DNA from: Candidatus Aenigmatarchaeota archaeon
Lineage (GTDB): Archaea > Aenigmatarchaeota > Aenigmatarchaeia > QMZP01
Direction: 5' to 3'
Length of the DNA: 10,339 nucleotides
NCBI GenBank assembly: GCA_016202785.1
Contig: JACQOC010000086.1
Span: 1-10,339 of the forward strand
The notes below the pieces were generated by a model that was not told where the DNA came from, did not search any database, and saw only the letters and a list, made by a program, of their open reading frames with translations. Positions within the stretch are counted from its first letter, which is position 1; each line of letters starts with the position of its first letter. Shown here piece by piece: positions 1 to 6,144 of this stretch. Position numbers and translations under genes: made by a program.

Positions 1-989
1 GGAAGATAATGCCCGCGTTAGTGTGCGGCAACACCATAGTATTCAAGCCGTCCAGTGCGACGCCGTTGTGCGCCGCTGAATTGGTCAAAATTATCGAGCA
101 GGCCGGGTTGCCGAAGGGCGTGCTGAACTTCATCACTGGCAGCGCGGAGGAGGTCGGCAAGCCGATGGTCAGGCACAAGGCGCTAAGGGCGATAAGCTTC
201 ACTGGCCATAGAGATACCGGTGAATGGATCCTGAAGAATGCTGGAATAAAGCGCATAGGACTTGAGCTGGGCGGCAAGAACGGCATAATCGTTATGGATG
301 ATGCCGACCTGGACCTTGCGGCTGACGGCATCATCTGGGCCGGTTACGGGACGGCGGGCCAGCGCTGCACGGCTGCCAGCCGCGTCATCGCCCTCGATTC
401 GGTTTATGCAAAGCTGCAGCGCAAGCTTGTGGCCAGGATCGGCATGCTGCGCCTGGGCAATGGCCTGGAGCGCAAGACCGACATCGGGCCGCTGGTGAGC
501 CAGGCGGCGGTAGAAAAGGCCGCAAGCTATGTTGACATCGGCCAGGAAGAGGGCGCCAGCCTGCTGGTCGGTGGTGGCCGGTTGAAAGGTAGGGGCTTCT
601 TCTACCAGCCGACGCTGTTCGGCGAGGTGCAGCAAGGCATGCGCATCGCGCAGGAGGAAATCTTCGGGCCGGTAGTAGGCCTGCTGCGGGCGGGCAATTT
701 CGATGCGGCCATCGATATCATGAATTCAGTAAAATATGGGCTGAGCGCGTCGATCTACACCAAGGATGTAAGGAACGCATTTCTTGCCATCCAGCACATG
801 GAAGCGGGCATAACTTACGTCAACGCCAGCACCATCGGCGCTGAAGTCCATCTGCCGTTCGGCGGGGTCAAGGAGACCGGCAACGGCGCCCGCGAGGGCA
901 GCTCTGGAATCGAGGAGTTTTCCGAAGTTAAGACGGTATACGTCGATTACAGCGGCAAGCTGCAGCGCGCGCAGATTGACGTGGATTAG
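1..989 (+). CDS. Aldehyde dehydrogenase, NAD(P)-dependent (5' end outside window)
   Basis: This is the C-terminal two thirds of an aldehyde dehydrogenase, which oxidises an aldehyde to the acid with NAD(P)+ in the cytoplasm. The frame is open to the left edge and reads W/R/G-K-I just before the Met at 9, matching the conserved segment before the family's PAL..GNT..FKPS motif, so that Met is internal. Counting from it: the nucleotide-binding FKPS Lys is residue 13, general base Glu86 sits in LELGGKN, catalytic Cys120 in GQRC, and EEIFGP at 217-222. The ending INAST-like, GAEVHLPFGGVK, TGNG pattern resembles ALDH7-type and related semialdehyde dehydrogenases, but the substrate cannot be read from sequence. 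About 327 residues are present against a usual 480-500. The gene converges with the next one, the two stop codons overlapping at 986-989. Confidence 0.93.
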   Translation, partial: KIMPALVCGNTIVFKPSSATPLCAAELVKIIEQAGLPKGVLNFITGSAEEVGKPMVRHKALRAISFTGHRDTGEWILKNAGIKRIGLELGGKNGIIVMDDADLDLAADGIIWAGYGTAGQRCTAASRVIALDSVYAKLQRKLVARIGMLRLGNGLERKTDIGPLVSQAAVEKAASYVDIGQEEGASLLVGGGRLKGRGFFYQPTLFGEVQQGMRIAQEEIFGPVVGLLRAGNFDAAIDIMNSVKYGLSASIYTKDVRNAFLAIQHMEAGITYVNASTIGAEVHLPFGGVKETGNGAREGSSGIEEFSEVKTVYVDYSGKLQRAQIDVD

Positions 990-1660
990 AACTGTTTGCG
1001 CTCATCCAACATGGCGGTTATCTTGCCCAATCTCCGGTAGACGGCACGATACGGCAGGCCGTATATTATTTCATGGGACGGCGAGATGATGCTAAGGGCG
1101 CCGGTGTCGTTCAATGATCCTAGTGCAATTTTTATGTTTCCCGGCAGCAACTCCGGCCCAGTAAGATCATATCTCAAACTACCATGCTGCGGTATGATAT
1201 GCGAGTTGCCGCCGGCCGGCCGGCGGCGAAGCAGCACCCTCGGCTTTGCGTAAGCCTGATTGATCTTTTCGGCGTAGAGTTCTACGTGCCTGCCATCGAC
1301 GTTGATGAGCATGTCGTCTCCGCCCAGCAGCAGGACCGCGTCTTTAGCTACTATCTGGCCGACAAAATAAGTCATTGCATGTTTCCCGCTACCATTGTTT
1401 CCAACGGCATTTCCGCTGTATAGGACGTAGCCGCTGCGATTGCGCTCTAGCATGCACTGCAGGCCGCTGGCCTCGGCAACCGCCTGTCGCGCATCTTTCC
1501 AGCGCCCGACTGTTCGCAGTTTCTTACCGTATGCAGCTATCATGTCTCCGACAGCGGTGTGCCCATTTGCGAGAACGGCTGGCGCCGGCCCGGTGCGGCC
1601 GTGCAGCCTGGTCAATTCCGGTTCAGTTTCGAATAGCTCCAATGTTCTTTCGTCTGCCAT
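986..1660 (-). CDS. Hypothetical protein, family not recognised (224 aa)
   Basis: I do not recognise this protein. It is predicted as soluble: no signal peptide and no clear membrane segment. It has an acidic N-terminus (residues 1-17), a central Gly/Asn-rich loop (GNAVGNNGSGK, residues 83-93), a hydrophobic strand followed by GGDD (109-116), a very basic patch RVLLRRR (141-147) and a C-terminal region ending RRLGKITAMLDERKQF. The frame extends upstream to a TTG at 1717, but I chose the ATG at 1660. The TTG would place the likely promoter inside the coding region, and a TATA-like element (about 1701-1708) or a weaker AATTAA (1680-1685) sits upstream of the ATG. Composition and codon choice match its neighbours, and coding is supported by the absence of stops plus a tight convergent fit with the ALDH gene. 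It is divergent from the EamA transporter and could be co-regulated with it. Confidence 0.75.
   Translation of the reverse strand: MADERTLELFETEPELTRLHGRTGPAPAVLANGHTAVGDMIAAYGKKLRTVGRWKDARQAVAEASGLQCMLERNRSGYVLYSGNAVGNNGSGKHAMTYFVGQIVAKDAVLLLGGDDMLINVDGRHVELYAEKINQAYAKPRVLLRRRPAGGNSHIIPQHGSLRYDLTGPELLPGNIKIALGSLNDTGALSIISPSHEIIYGLPYRAVYRRLGKITAMLDERKQF
1208..1227. repeat. 20-bp perfect GC palindrome inside a coding region
   Basis: Bases 1208-1227 equal their own reverse complement over 20 bp, built from overlapping GCC/GGC/CCGG units. The palindrome lies within the hypothetical gene at 986-1660 and encodes part of its Arg/Pro/Ala/Gly stretch RRRPAGG. No function is evident. Confidence 0.6.
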
Positions 1661-1670
1661 GGCTCCAACA

Positions 1671-1726
1671 AGAAAACGGTTAATTGTTGCGGATGCCGGA
1701 ATAAATAGTTGTTGCAACCGTTTTCT
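1671..1726. promoter_or_regulatory. Divergent control region with an 11-bp perfect inverted repeat
   Basis: The 87 nt between the two divergent start codons hold AGAAAACGGTT (1671-1681) and its exact reverse complement AACCGTTTTCT (1716-1726), 34 nt apart. The same element therefore reads towards each gene, ending 10 nt before the ATG at 1660 and 21 nt before the ATG at 1748. Between the arms lie a TATA-like ATAAATAG (1701-1708), usable on either strand, and an 8-bp palindrome GTTGCAAC (1711-1718) overlapping the right arm. A shared operator is the natural reading, but that is inference. For the transporter a second possible TATA-like stretch (about 1720-1728) would give a leaderless transcript. 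Confidence 0.5.
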
Positions 1727-1747
1727 ATGCGGCGGACAAAATAAGGG

Positions 1748-2617
1748 ATGGAGCAGGCCGCCTTTTTTGGCATCGTGTTCGGGCTAGTTGCCATGGCCGC
1801 GTACGGCCTGAGCAGTTTCCTGACGCCGGTTGCCGTGCGCAAATATGGCCTGGTCAGGCCGATATTCTACCGGGAATGCTTTGCCGCCATTTTCATGCTG
1901 GCCTTCATCCTTGCTACCAGCCAATGGGCGCCCATAACCGCTGACGTCCTGCTGCTGACTTTGGCCATCTCCCTGCTCGGCTTCTTCCCGGTCATCACTC
2001 TCTTCAAGGCGCTGAGCATCGGCAAGCTGGGCATAAACGTGCCGATTGCTAATTCATCCGTGCTGTACACGGTCTTGCTGTCCGCCATATTCTACCGCGA
2101 GGCCATCAGCCTTCAGCAGGCCATTGCCATCGCGCTGGTGGTTGTAGGTGTTGTCTTCATATCGTTCCGGCCGGGCCAGCTCAAGGCAGCAAACCTCAGG
2201 CACACAGCTGCCGGCGCCACCTATGCCTTTGCCACTTCGCTGATCTGGGGGTTGGTCTTCTTCCTGTGGAAGATACCAGTCAACATTATCGGCCCAGTGA
2301 TGACCGCCTTCATTTTAGAGTCTGGAATGGTGTTATGGTCGGCTGGCTGGCTGCGCTTCCAAGTCGGCATGCGGATCCGCAGGAAAGATTTGTTGTTCCT
2401 GGCCGGTTTCGGCCTGCTGGTCGCGCTTGGGACGATGTCTTACAACATCGGCATCAGCTTGGCTGGGGTCAGCGTCGTCGCACCATTGACCTTCTCCTAT
2501 GCCCTGCTGGTGGCAGTCCTGGCCCGGCTGTTCAACAACGAACGGCTCACCAGGTTGCAATACCTGTCGATGGTGTTCATAGTGTGCGGCATAATACTGC
2601 TTACTGCAGGCCAGTAG
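1748..2617 (+). CDS. EamA/DMT-superfamily transporter, 10 membrane segments
   Basis: This is an integral membrane protein of the drug/metabolite transporter superfamily, which moves small metabolites across the cytoplasmic membrane. Its substrate is unknown. The 289 residues form two homologous five-helix EamA halves, roughly 6-141 and 153-288. The end of helix 4 carries the typical pattern of a small polar segment (PIANSSVLYTVL, 99-110) followed by FYREAIS (115-121); the second half has the matching APLTFSYALLVAVLARLFNNERLT (245-268). This paired Y/F..E.. signature and the length are standard for the family. The ATG at 1748 gives the expected start just before helix 1. No Shine-Dalgarno is at normal spacing, so the transcript may be leaderless or have a short leader. 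nnrD follows after 36 nt on the same strand, suggesting cotranscription. A gene of unknown function lies divergently upstream. Confidence 0.9.
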   Translation: MEQAAFFGIVFGLVAMAAYGLSSFLTPVAVRKYGLVRPIFYRECFAAIFMLAFILATSQWAPITADVLLLTLAISLLGFFPVITLFKALSIGKLGINVPIANSSVLYTVLLSAIFYREAISLQQAIAIALVVVGVVFISFRPGQLKAANLRHTAAGATYAFATSLIWGLVFFLWKIPVNIIGPVMTAFILESGMVLWSAGWLRFQVGMRIRRKDLLFLAGFGLLVALGTMSYNIGISLAGVSVVAPLTFSYALLVAVLARLFNNERLTRLQYLSMVFIVCGIILLTAGQ

Positions 2618-2653
2618 CCGGCAAGCAGATTAGCCGCAGCGACAACAGATGTT

Positions 2654-3499
2654 ATGCAAAGCGTCGATCGGTCAATGGTCGGGAAAATCTATCCGCCCAG
2701 GCCGGCGAGCAGCCGCAAGGGCGATTTTGGCAAGCTGGCAATAATCGGCGGCAGCAAGCTGTATACCGGCAGCCCGGCACTAGTGGCCATGGCCGCAATC
2801 AGGTCGGGCTGCGACCTTACCCGCATCATCGCGCCCATGCGGGCCGCAAACATCGCTGCAGCGTTTGCTCCGGACATAATATCCTATCCCATTGATTGCG
2901 ACTTTTTTTCAGAAATACACGTGGGCCAAGTGCTCGACAACGTGCAAGGCTTCGATGCCATGGCCATCGGCAACGGCCTGGGCCGGCAGGCCAACACCAT
3001 GCGCTTCGTGCAACGTCTCTTAGCCAGGTCGAAGCTGCCCAAGGTTATCGATGCTGACGCCATCCATGCTGTTGCCGGGCAGGACATGCGCCTGCAAGGC
3101 TGCATAATAACGCCCCATTTGGGCGAATTCGCTGCACTGTTTGGCAAGAAGGCACCTGGGCCGCTCGAGAGCCAGATAGCAGCGGCCAAGAAGGTAGCCA
3201 ACCGCTACGGCTGCACCGTGCTACTGAAGGGCAGCGTAGACCTCATATCCGACGGCACGCGCGTTGCCGTCAACCGGACCGGCAGCCCCTACATGGCCAA
3301 AGGCGGGACCGGCGATACCTTAGCAGGCATAGCTGGAGCGTTGCTGGCCCGAGGCAGTGAGCCGTTTGCTGCGGCCTGCTGCGCGGCCTTCCTGAACGGC
3401 CGGGCCGGCGAGCTGGCTGCCAAGAAATTGGGCGCCGGCCTACTGGCCATCGACGTGGCCAATGCCATACCGGCAGCCATCCAAAGCTGCCGCAAATAA
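2654..3499 (+). CDS. nnrD: ADP/ATP-dependent NAD(P)H-hydrate dehydratase
   Basis: This is a metabolite-repair enzyme that dehydrates the damaged cofactor S-NADHX or NADPHX back to NAD(P)H using a nucleotide phosphate. It is the C-terminal (ribokinase-like) half of the YjeF/Nnr pair, here stand-alone at 281 aa with no epimerase domain attached. Visible motifs in order are RKGDFGKLAIIGGS (21-34), GNGLG (106-110), VIDADA (131-136), ITPHLGEF (152-159), VLLKGSVDLISDG (189-201), then N-RTGSPYMAKGGTGDTLAG (207-224) with the family's catalytic Asp at 221. The start at 2654 gives a short N-terminal lead before KIYPPRP; an in-frame ATG at 2678 is a shorter alternative. No clear TATA box lies in the 36-nt gap, so it is probably read from the upstream transporter promoter. 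I see no nnrE in the window. ADP versus ATP preference cannot be told from sequence. Confidence 0.93.
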   Translation: MQSVDRSMVGKIYPPRPASSRKGDFGKLAIIGGSKLYTGSPALVAMAAIRSGCDLTRIIAPMRAANIAAAFAPDIISYPIDCDFFSEIHVGQVLDNVQGFDAMAIGNGLGRQANTMRFVQRLLARSKLPKVIDADAIHAVAGQDMRLQGCIITPHLGEFAALFGKKAPGPLESQIAAAKKVANRYGCTVLLKGSVDLISDGTRVAVNRTGSPYMAKGGTGDTLAGIAGALLARGSEPFAAACCAAFLNGRAGELAAKKLGAGLLAIDVANAIPAAIQSCRK

Positions 3500-3512
3500 G
3501 CAAACGAGGCGA

Positions 3513-3926
3513 TCATATTTTTCTTATTTCTCTAAGCAACTCCACGGCAGCCTGCACCGCATGCCTGGCATATGTCTCTTGCCTGGCCACGGCCTGCTTC
3601 CATGTCGCATCTGGCCCGATGACGCCAAAGGTGACGGGCTTGCCAAACTGGACGGCAAGGCCGGCCAGGGATGCGGCTGCAGCATGGACCACAACTTGGT
3701 CATGCCCAGTTTTGCCTTTGACCACCGCGCCCAAAGCGATGACTGCATCAATGTCCTTGCGTTCCAGCAGCTTGCGCGCCGCCAGCGGCATGTCAAAGCA
3801 GCCTGGCACCAACACCACAATTTTCACTTCAGCGCCGAGCGCCTTGGCGGCAGACCTGGCTGCCTGTTCCATTTGCTCCGTGATGTTCCGGTTGAACTTG
3901 GAAACGACCAGCCCTAGCCTTGCCAT
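3513..3926 (-). CDS. ribH: 6,7-dimethyl-8-ribityllumazine synthase
   Basis: This is the penultimate riboflavin enzyme, which condenses 5-amino-6-ribitylamino-uracil with 3,4-dihydroxy-2-butanone 4-phosphate. At 137 aa it matches the short archaeal type. Diagnostic segments are KFNRNITE (10-17, substrate-binding Phe11-Asn12), VPGCFDMPLAARKLL (40-54), and GAVVKGKTGHDQVVVHAA (67-84) with the catalytic His at 75, then GKPVTFGVIGPD (95-106) and a C-terminal helix. The GxT-x-H segment separates it from the homologous archaeal riboflavin synthase (RibC), the main alternative. The region after GPD (ATWKQAVARQETY) departs from the usual TRLEA..R form, although Arg115 could be the phosphate-binding Arg. 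It starts at the ATG at 3926, with a good TATA box centred 24 nt upstream, so it is likely transcribed alone and leaderless. No other riboflavin gene is in view. Confidence 0.92.
   Translation of the reverse strand: MARLGLVVSKFNRNITEQMEQAARSAAKALGAEVKIVVLVPGCFDMPLAARKLLERKDIDAVIALGAVVKGKTGHDQVVVHAAAASLAGLAVQFGKPVTFGVIGPDATWKQAVARQETYARHAVQAAVELLREIRKI
3516..3533 (+). terminator. T-rich stretch, possible archaeal terminator for nnrD
   Basis: Sixteen bases after the nnrD stop, the plus strand reads TATTTTTCTTATTTCTCT, the pyrimidine/T-run type of signal at which archaeal RNA polymerase stops without a hairpin. It overlaps the last codons of ribH on the other strand, whose C-terminal EIRKI is A-rich, so the run may simply be coding. 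Confidence 0.35.
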
Positions 3927-3946
3927 ACAAAGAGATTGGCACCTGG

Positions 3947-3960
3947 CTATTTAACTTTCC
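3947..3960 (-). promoter_or_regulatory. TATA box and BRE-like element of ribH
   Basis: On the minus strand GGAAAG is followed by TTAAATAG (3947-3954), centred 24 nt before the ribH ATG. The purine-rich GGAAAG fits a TFB recognition element. This geometry predicts transcription starting at or next to the start codon. Confidence 0.6.
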
Positions 3961-3978
3961 AGAAAATCAGCTGTGGAA

Positions 3979-4302
3979 TCAACCATACTCGCGCCAGCTG
4001 TGCTGGCACTTGGTGCAGCGGTAGAAGACGGTCGGCGATTCGTCGGCTGACCGCATCTGCCGAACCCACCACACCGCTTCCTTGTGGCTGCACTTGGGGC
4101 AGATGGCCTTGGTGACCGGCAGGGTTTCTTCGCTCTTCTCCACAAAGACGATGTCGTCCAACGGCTTCTTGTCCAGCCGTTCCTTGATCTCCAGGTGTCC
4201 GCTGCCCTGCTTCTTGAAGCCGCATTTGCGGCAGACCAGATGGATCTTGCTCTTCGCCTCGCTGGTGATCAGCATGGAACCGCACTTGGGGCAGAATTCC
4301 AT
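3979..4302 (-). CDS. tfs: Transcription factor S (TFIIS-like RNA cleavage factor)
   Basis: This archaeal homologue of TFIIS and RPB9/RPC11 stimulates RNA polymerase to cleave the transcript and rescue backtracked elongation complexes. The 107 residues hold an N-terminal zinc ribbon (Cys4, Cys7, Cys24, Cys27), a charged linker (36-60), and a C-terminal zinc ribbon (Cys68, Cys71, Cys96, Cys99). The hallmark RSADE loop lies at 84-88, and its Asp87-Glu88 pair is the acidic dipeptide that reaches the polymerase active site. The frame extends further upstream, but the ATG at 4302 starts exactly at the first ribbon (MEFCPKCG), and the upstream extension would lie inside the signal peptidase gene. 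It begins 4 nt after that gene's stop, so the two form an operon. AAGGAAAT about 8-15 nt before the ATG may act as a weak ribosome-binding site. Confidence 0.95.
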   Translation of the reverse strand: MEFCPKCGSMLITSEAKSKIHLVCRKCGFKKQGSGHLEIKERLDKKPLDDIVFVEKSEETLPVTKAICPKCSHKEAVWWVRQMRSADESPTVFYRCTKCQHSWREYG

Positions 4303-4306
4303 AGCG

Positions 4307-4837
4307 CTATTTCCTTTTCTTCCCCTTTTTTTCAAGCTTGTCCCAGGCAAAGAAGGCCAGCAACAGGCCGGCCAGCGCGATTGCCGCCAGCATGGGGTTG
4401 GCGACCGCATAAAAATACGCGTCAACGGCGGCTATCTTCACCCAACCCAGGTACGGGATGGTGATTATGCTGCGGCCGTGGATCTGGTCAGCGGATATGC
4501 CTTTCTCGAATGGCAGCTGGGTCGGGTTGGCGTCGCCCTTGGTCTGGAAAGTGCCGTCAGGGTTCAAAGCTATTATCCTATGCACGACCGGCACTTCCCG
4601 CCCGGGCGGAGAGAAGACGATGACATCACCTGCTTGCAGGCTGCCTTCCCGGCCCTTCATGCCCTCCAGTATCAGCAGGTCGCCTTTATAGAAGGCCGGC
4701 ACCATGCTGCCCGACTGGACGGCCACTATTGGCAGGTCAGTGCCCAGGGCAAAGCCCATCCCGGCGTTAATGGCTACCGCGGCTAGCACGCCAAGAACAA
4801 TATAAAGGGCCGTCGACAGGGTTTCGGAATCTTTCAT
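4307..4837 (-). CDS. Signal peptidase I, archaeal/ER type (S26B)
   Basis: This membrane protease removes signal peptides from exported proteins on the outer face of the membrane. In its 176 residues there is an N-terminal membrane helix (about 8-30), box B with catalytic Ser44 in QSGSMVPAFYKGD (41-53), then VVHRI with His86 in place of the bacterial Lys, and box E TKGDANP with Asp102 (99-105). The Ser-His arrangement marks the archaeal/eukaryotic SEC11-like type. A second hydrophobic segment lies at 145-164, followed by a basic tail (KLEKKGKKRK), so the C-terminus is probably anchored in the membrane. The ATG at 4837 has a TATA-like CAATATCT centred about 24 nt upstream. It is the first gene of an operon with tfs. 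Likely clients in this window are the subtilase at 4975-6084 and, less directly, other exported proteins. Confidence 0.93.
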   Translation of the reverse strand: MKDSETLSTALYIVLGVLAAVAINAGMGFALGTDLPIVAVQSGSMVPAFYKGDLLILEGMKGREGSLQAGDVIVFSPPGREVPVVHRIIALNPDGTFQTKGDANPTQLPFEKGISADQIHGRSIITIPYLGWVKIAAVDAYFYAVANPMLAAIALAGLLLAFFAWDKLEKKGKKRK

Positions 4838-4856
4838 AGGCTGCGACCAATACCAA

Positions 4857-4864
4857 AGATATTG
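4857..4864 (-). promoter_or_regulatory. TATA-like box of the signal peptidase-tfs operon
   Basis: CAATATCT on the minus strand is centred about 24 nt before the ATG at 4837. It is a weaker match than the other TATA boxes here, supported mainly by position. The rest of the 137-nt gap (4838-4974) shows nothing I can name. Confidence 0.4.
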
Positions 4865-4974
4865 TCAAGTGGGGTTAATAAGCATGCTGAAGCCGTGACC
4901 GCTGCCGACCGCTTGCGCGTCGCAGCAACGGGTAATAGCGTTGGTCAAGCAAAAGGGCGTTCTCTGGAAAACTG

Positions 4975-6084
4975 TCAGTAGGCGACCGCTTTCTGGGCGT
5001 CGATCCTTCCCCAGCCGAAGCTGGTGTCGAAGCCGCTCTTGCCAAGGTCCTTAGCCGTCTTCACCAGCGCCTGTTCGACCTGCTCGTCCGTGTAAGCATT
5101 ATGCGCCGACTTCACCAGGCCGGCGATGCCCGCCACTATGGGCGTGGACATGCTGGTGCCGCTGGCGGTGGCAAAACCGTTGTTCAGCCAGGTCGAGTAA
5201 AGGCTAACCCCAGGAGCCGTTACGTCCAGCGCACTCCCTCTGCCGGAGAAGCTGGCAACCCGGTCGCTCTTGTCAACCGCGCCCACGGTAAAGGAATGGC
5301 TGATGCAGCCAGGAATCGAGATGCCAGCGTTGCCGGCATTGCCGGCTGCCACCACTACCAAAACGTTCTTGTCCCTTGCATACTTGACGGCATTGGTCAT
5401 GTCCGGGAACACGTTGTCGCAGAACCCCTTGTACGTGTACGGCCGGGAGGTACCTAGGCTCATGCTGATCGCATCAACGCCATAGCCGCTGTCCGCCGCC
5501 CAATAAATGGCCGCGATGATGTCGCTGAAGAAGCCGCCGCCATCTTTATCCAACACCCTTACCGCCAGTACCTGCGCGTCCGGTGCGACTCCCCTCGCCT
5601 TGCCGCTGTTGGCCGTTATCAGGCCGGCCACATGGGTGCCATGGCCGTTGAGGTCAAGCGGATCGTCATCGTCATCGACAAAGTCCCGGCCCTTGATTAT
5701 GCTGTCGCTGAGCTGGGCATGGTTATAGTCAACGCCGGTGTCCAAGACCGCGATGACCCGGCCGGAGCCGGTATTTCCTGCGCTGTGCACCAGGTCCGCT
5801 TTCACTTGCGTGTTGGCGCCGGTATCGACCGCGAACACCCGAATATCCTCAGGCAGGCCGAGCGCAGCAACCGCAGCTTTGGGGCAAGCGACGGCGCGCA
5901 GCTGCCGGGCATGCCGTACCACCTTGCAGCCCTGTTCCAGCGCCTTGGCGACCTCGTTATCAGTATGGGCCAGCAGCCTTACCGCATCGGCCTTCTGCAC
6001 GCCATCGCCGGCTGGCCGCGCGGCGGCAACAGAAACTACGAAGATTATAGCGAGCAAGACAGGAACGACATGGACGGTGCGCAT
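4975..6084 (-). CDS. Secreted subtilisin-like serine protease (S8 family)
   Basis: This extracellular or surface endopeptidase has 369 residues. A Sec-type signal peptide (1-22: short basic start, hydrophobic core, VAAA) is followed by a small N-terminal prosegment (about 23-95). Next comes the catalytic domain: Asp115 in VLDTGVDYNH, His148 in NGHGTHVAG, oxyanion Asn249 in AAGNAG, and Ser311 in GTSMSTPIVAG. All triad residues are intact. A run of five Asp (137-141) precedes the His motif and could help bind calcium. Cys222 and Cys260 in the mature domain, and Cys53 and Cys67 in the prosegment, may pair as disulfides. The domain ends at the usual GWGRIDAQKAV segment with no anchor or extra domain, so the enzyme is probably released or held non-covalently. 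The ATG at 6084 is well fixed by a TATA box centred 25.5 nt upstream. Confidence 0.95.
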   Translation of the reverse strand: MRTVHVVPVLLAIIFVVSVAAARPAGDGVQKADAVRLLAHTDNEVAKALEQGCKVVRHARQLRAVACPKAAVAALGLPEDIRVFAVDTGANTQVKADLVHSAGNTGSGRVIAVLDTGVDYNHAQLSDSIIKGRDFVDDDDDPLDLNGHGTHVAGLITANSGKARGVAPDAQVLAVRVLDKDGGGFFSDIIAAIYWAADSGYGVDAISMSLGTSRPYTYKGFCDNVFPDMTNAVKYARDKNVLVVVAAGNAGNAGISIPGCISHSFTVGAVDKSDRVASFSGRGSALDVTAPGVSLYSTWLNNGFATASGTSMSTPIVAGIAGLVKSAHNAYTDEQVEQALVKTAKDLGKSGFDTSFGWGRIDAQKAVAY

Positions 6085-6105
6085 AATGAGGATTGCCCGC
6101 CATGC

Positions 6106-6113
6106 TTTATAAA
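6106..6113 (-). promoter_or_regulatory. TATA box of the subtilase gene
   Basis: TTTATAAA, a perfect palindrome, is centred 25.5 nt before the subtilase ATG at 6084. It is the strongest TATA match in the window and predicts a leaderless mRNA. Confidence 0.65.
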
Positions 6114-6144
6114 GCTGACAATCGTGCGTTTAAGAGGGAATCCA

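Noticed and set aside
183..635. Long open frame on the minus strand inside the aldehyde dehydrogenase gene
   Set aside because: It lies wholly under conserved ALDH catalytic motifs. Its translation has no recognisable pattern and reads like an antisense artefact of GC-rich DNA.
1393..1417. Possible Walker A (GNNGSGKH) in the unknown protein
   Set aside because: Ser/Thr is missing after the Lys, no classic hydrophobic strand runs straight into the loop, and no Walker B follows at normal distance.
2266..2895. 209-codon plus-strand frame bridging the transporter and nnrD
   Set aside because: It is out of frame with two well-supported genes, and its Arg/His/Gln/Pro-rich composition is typical of a shifted frame.
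4082..4786. 234-codon plus-strand frame across tfs and the signal peptidase gene
   Set aside because: It is antisense to two confidently identified genes with intact motifs, shows no domain pattern and has no promoter.
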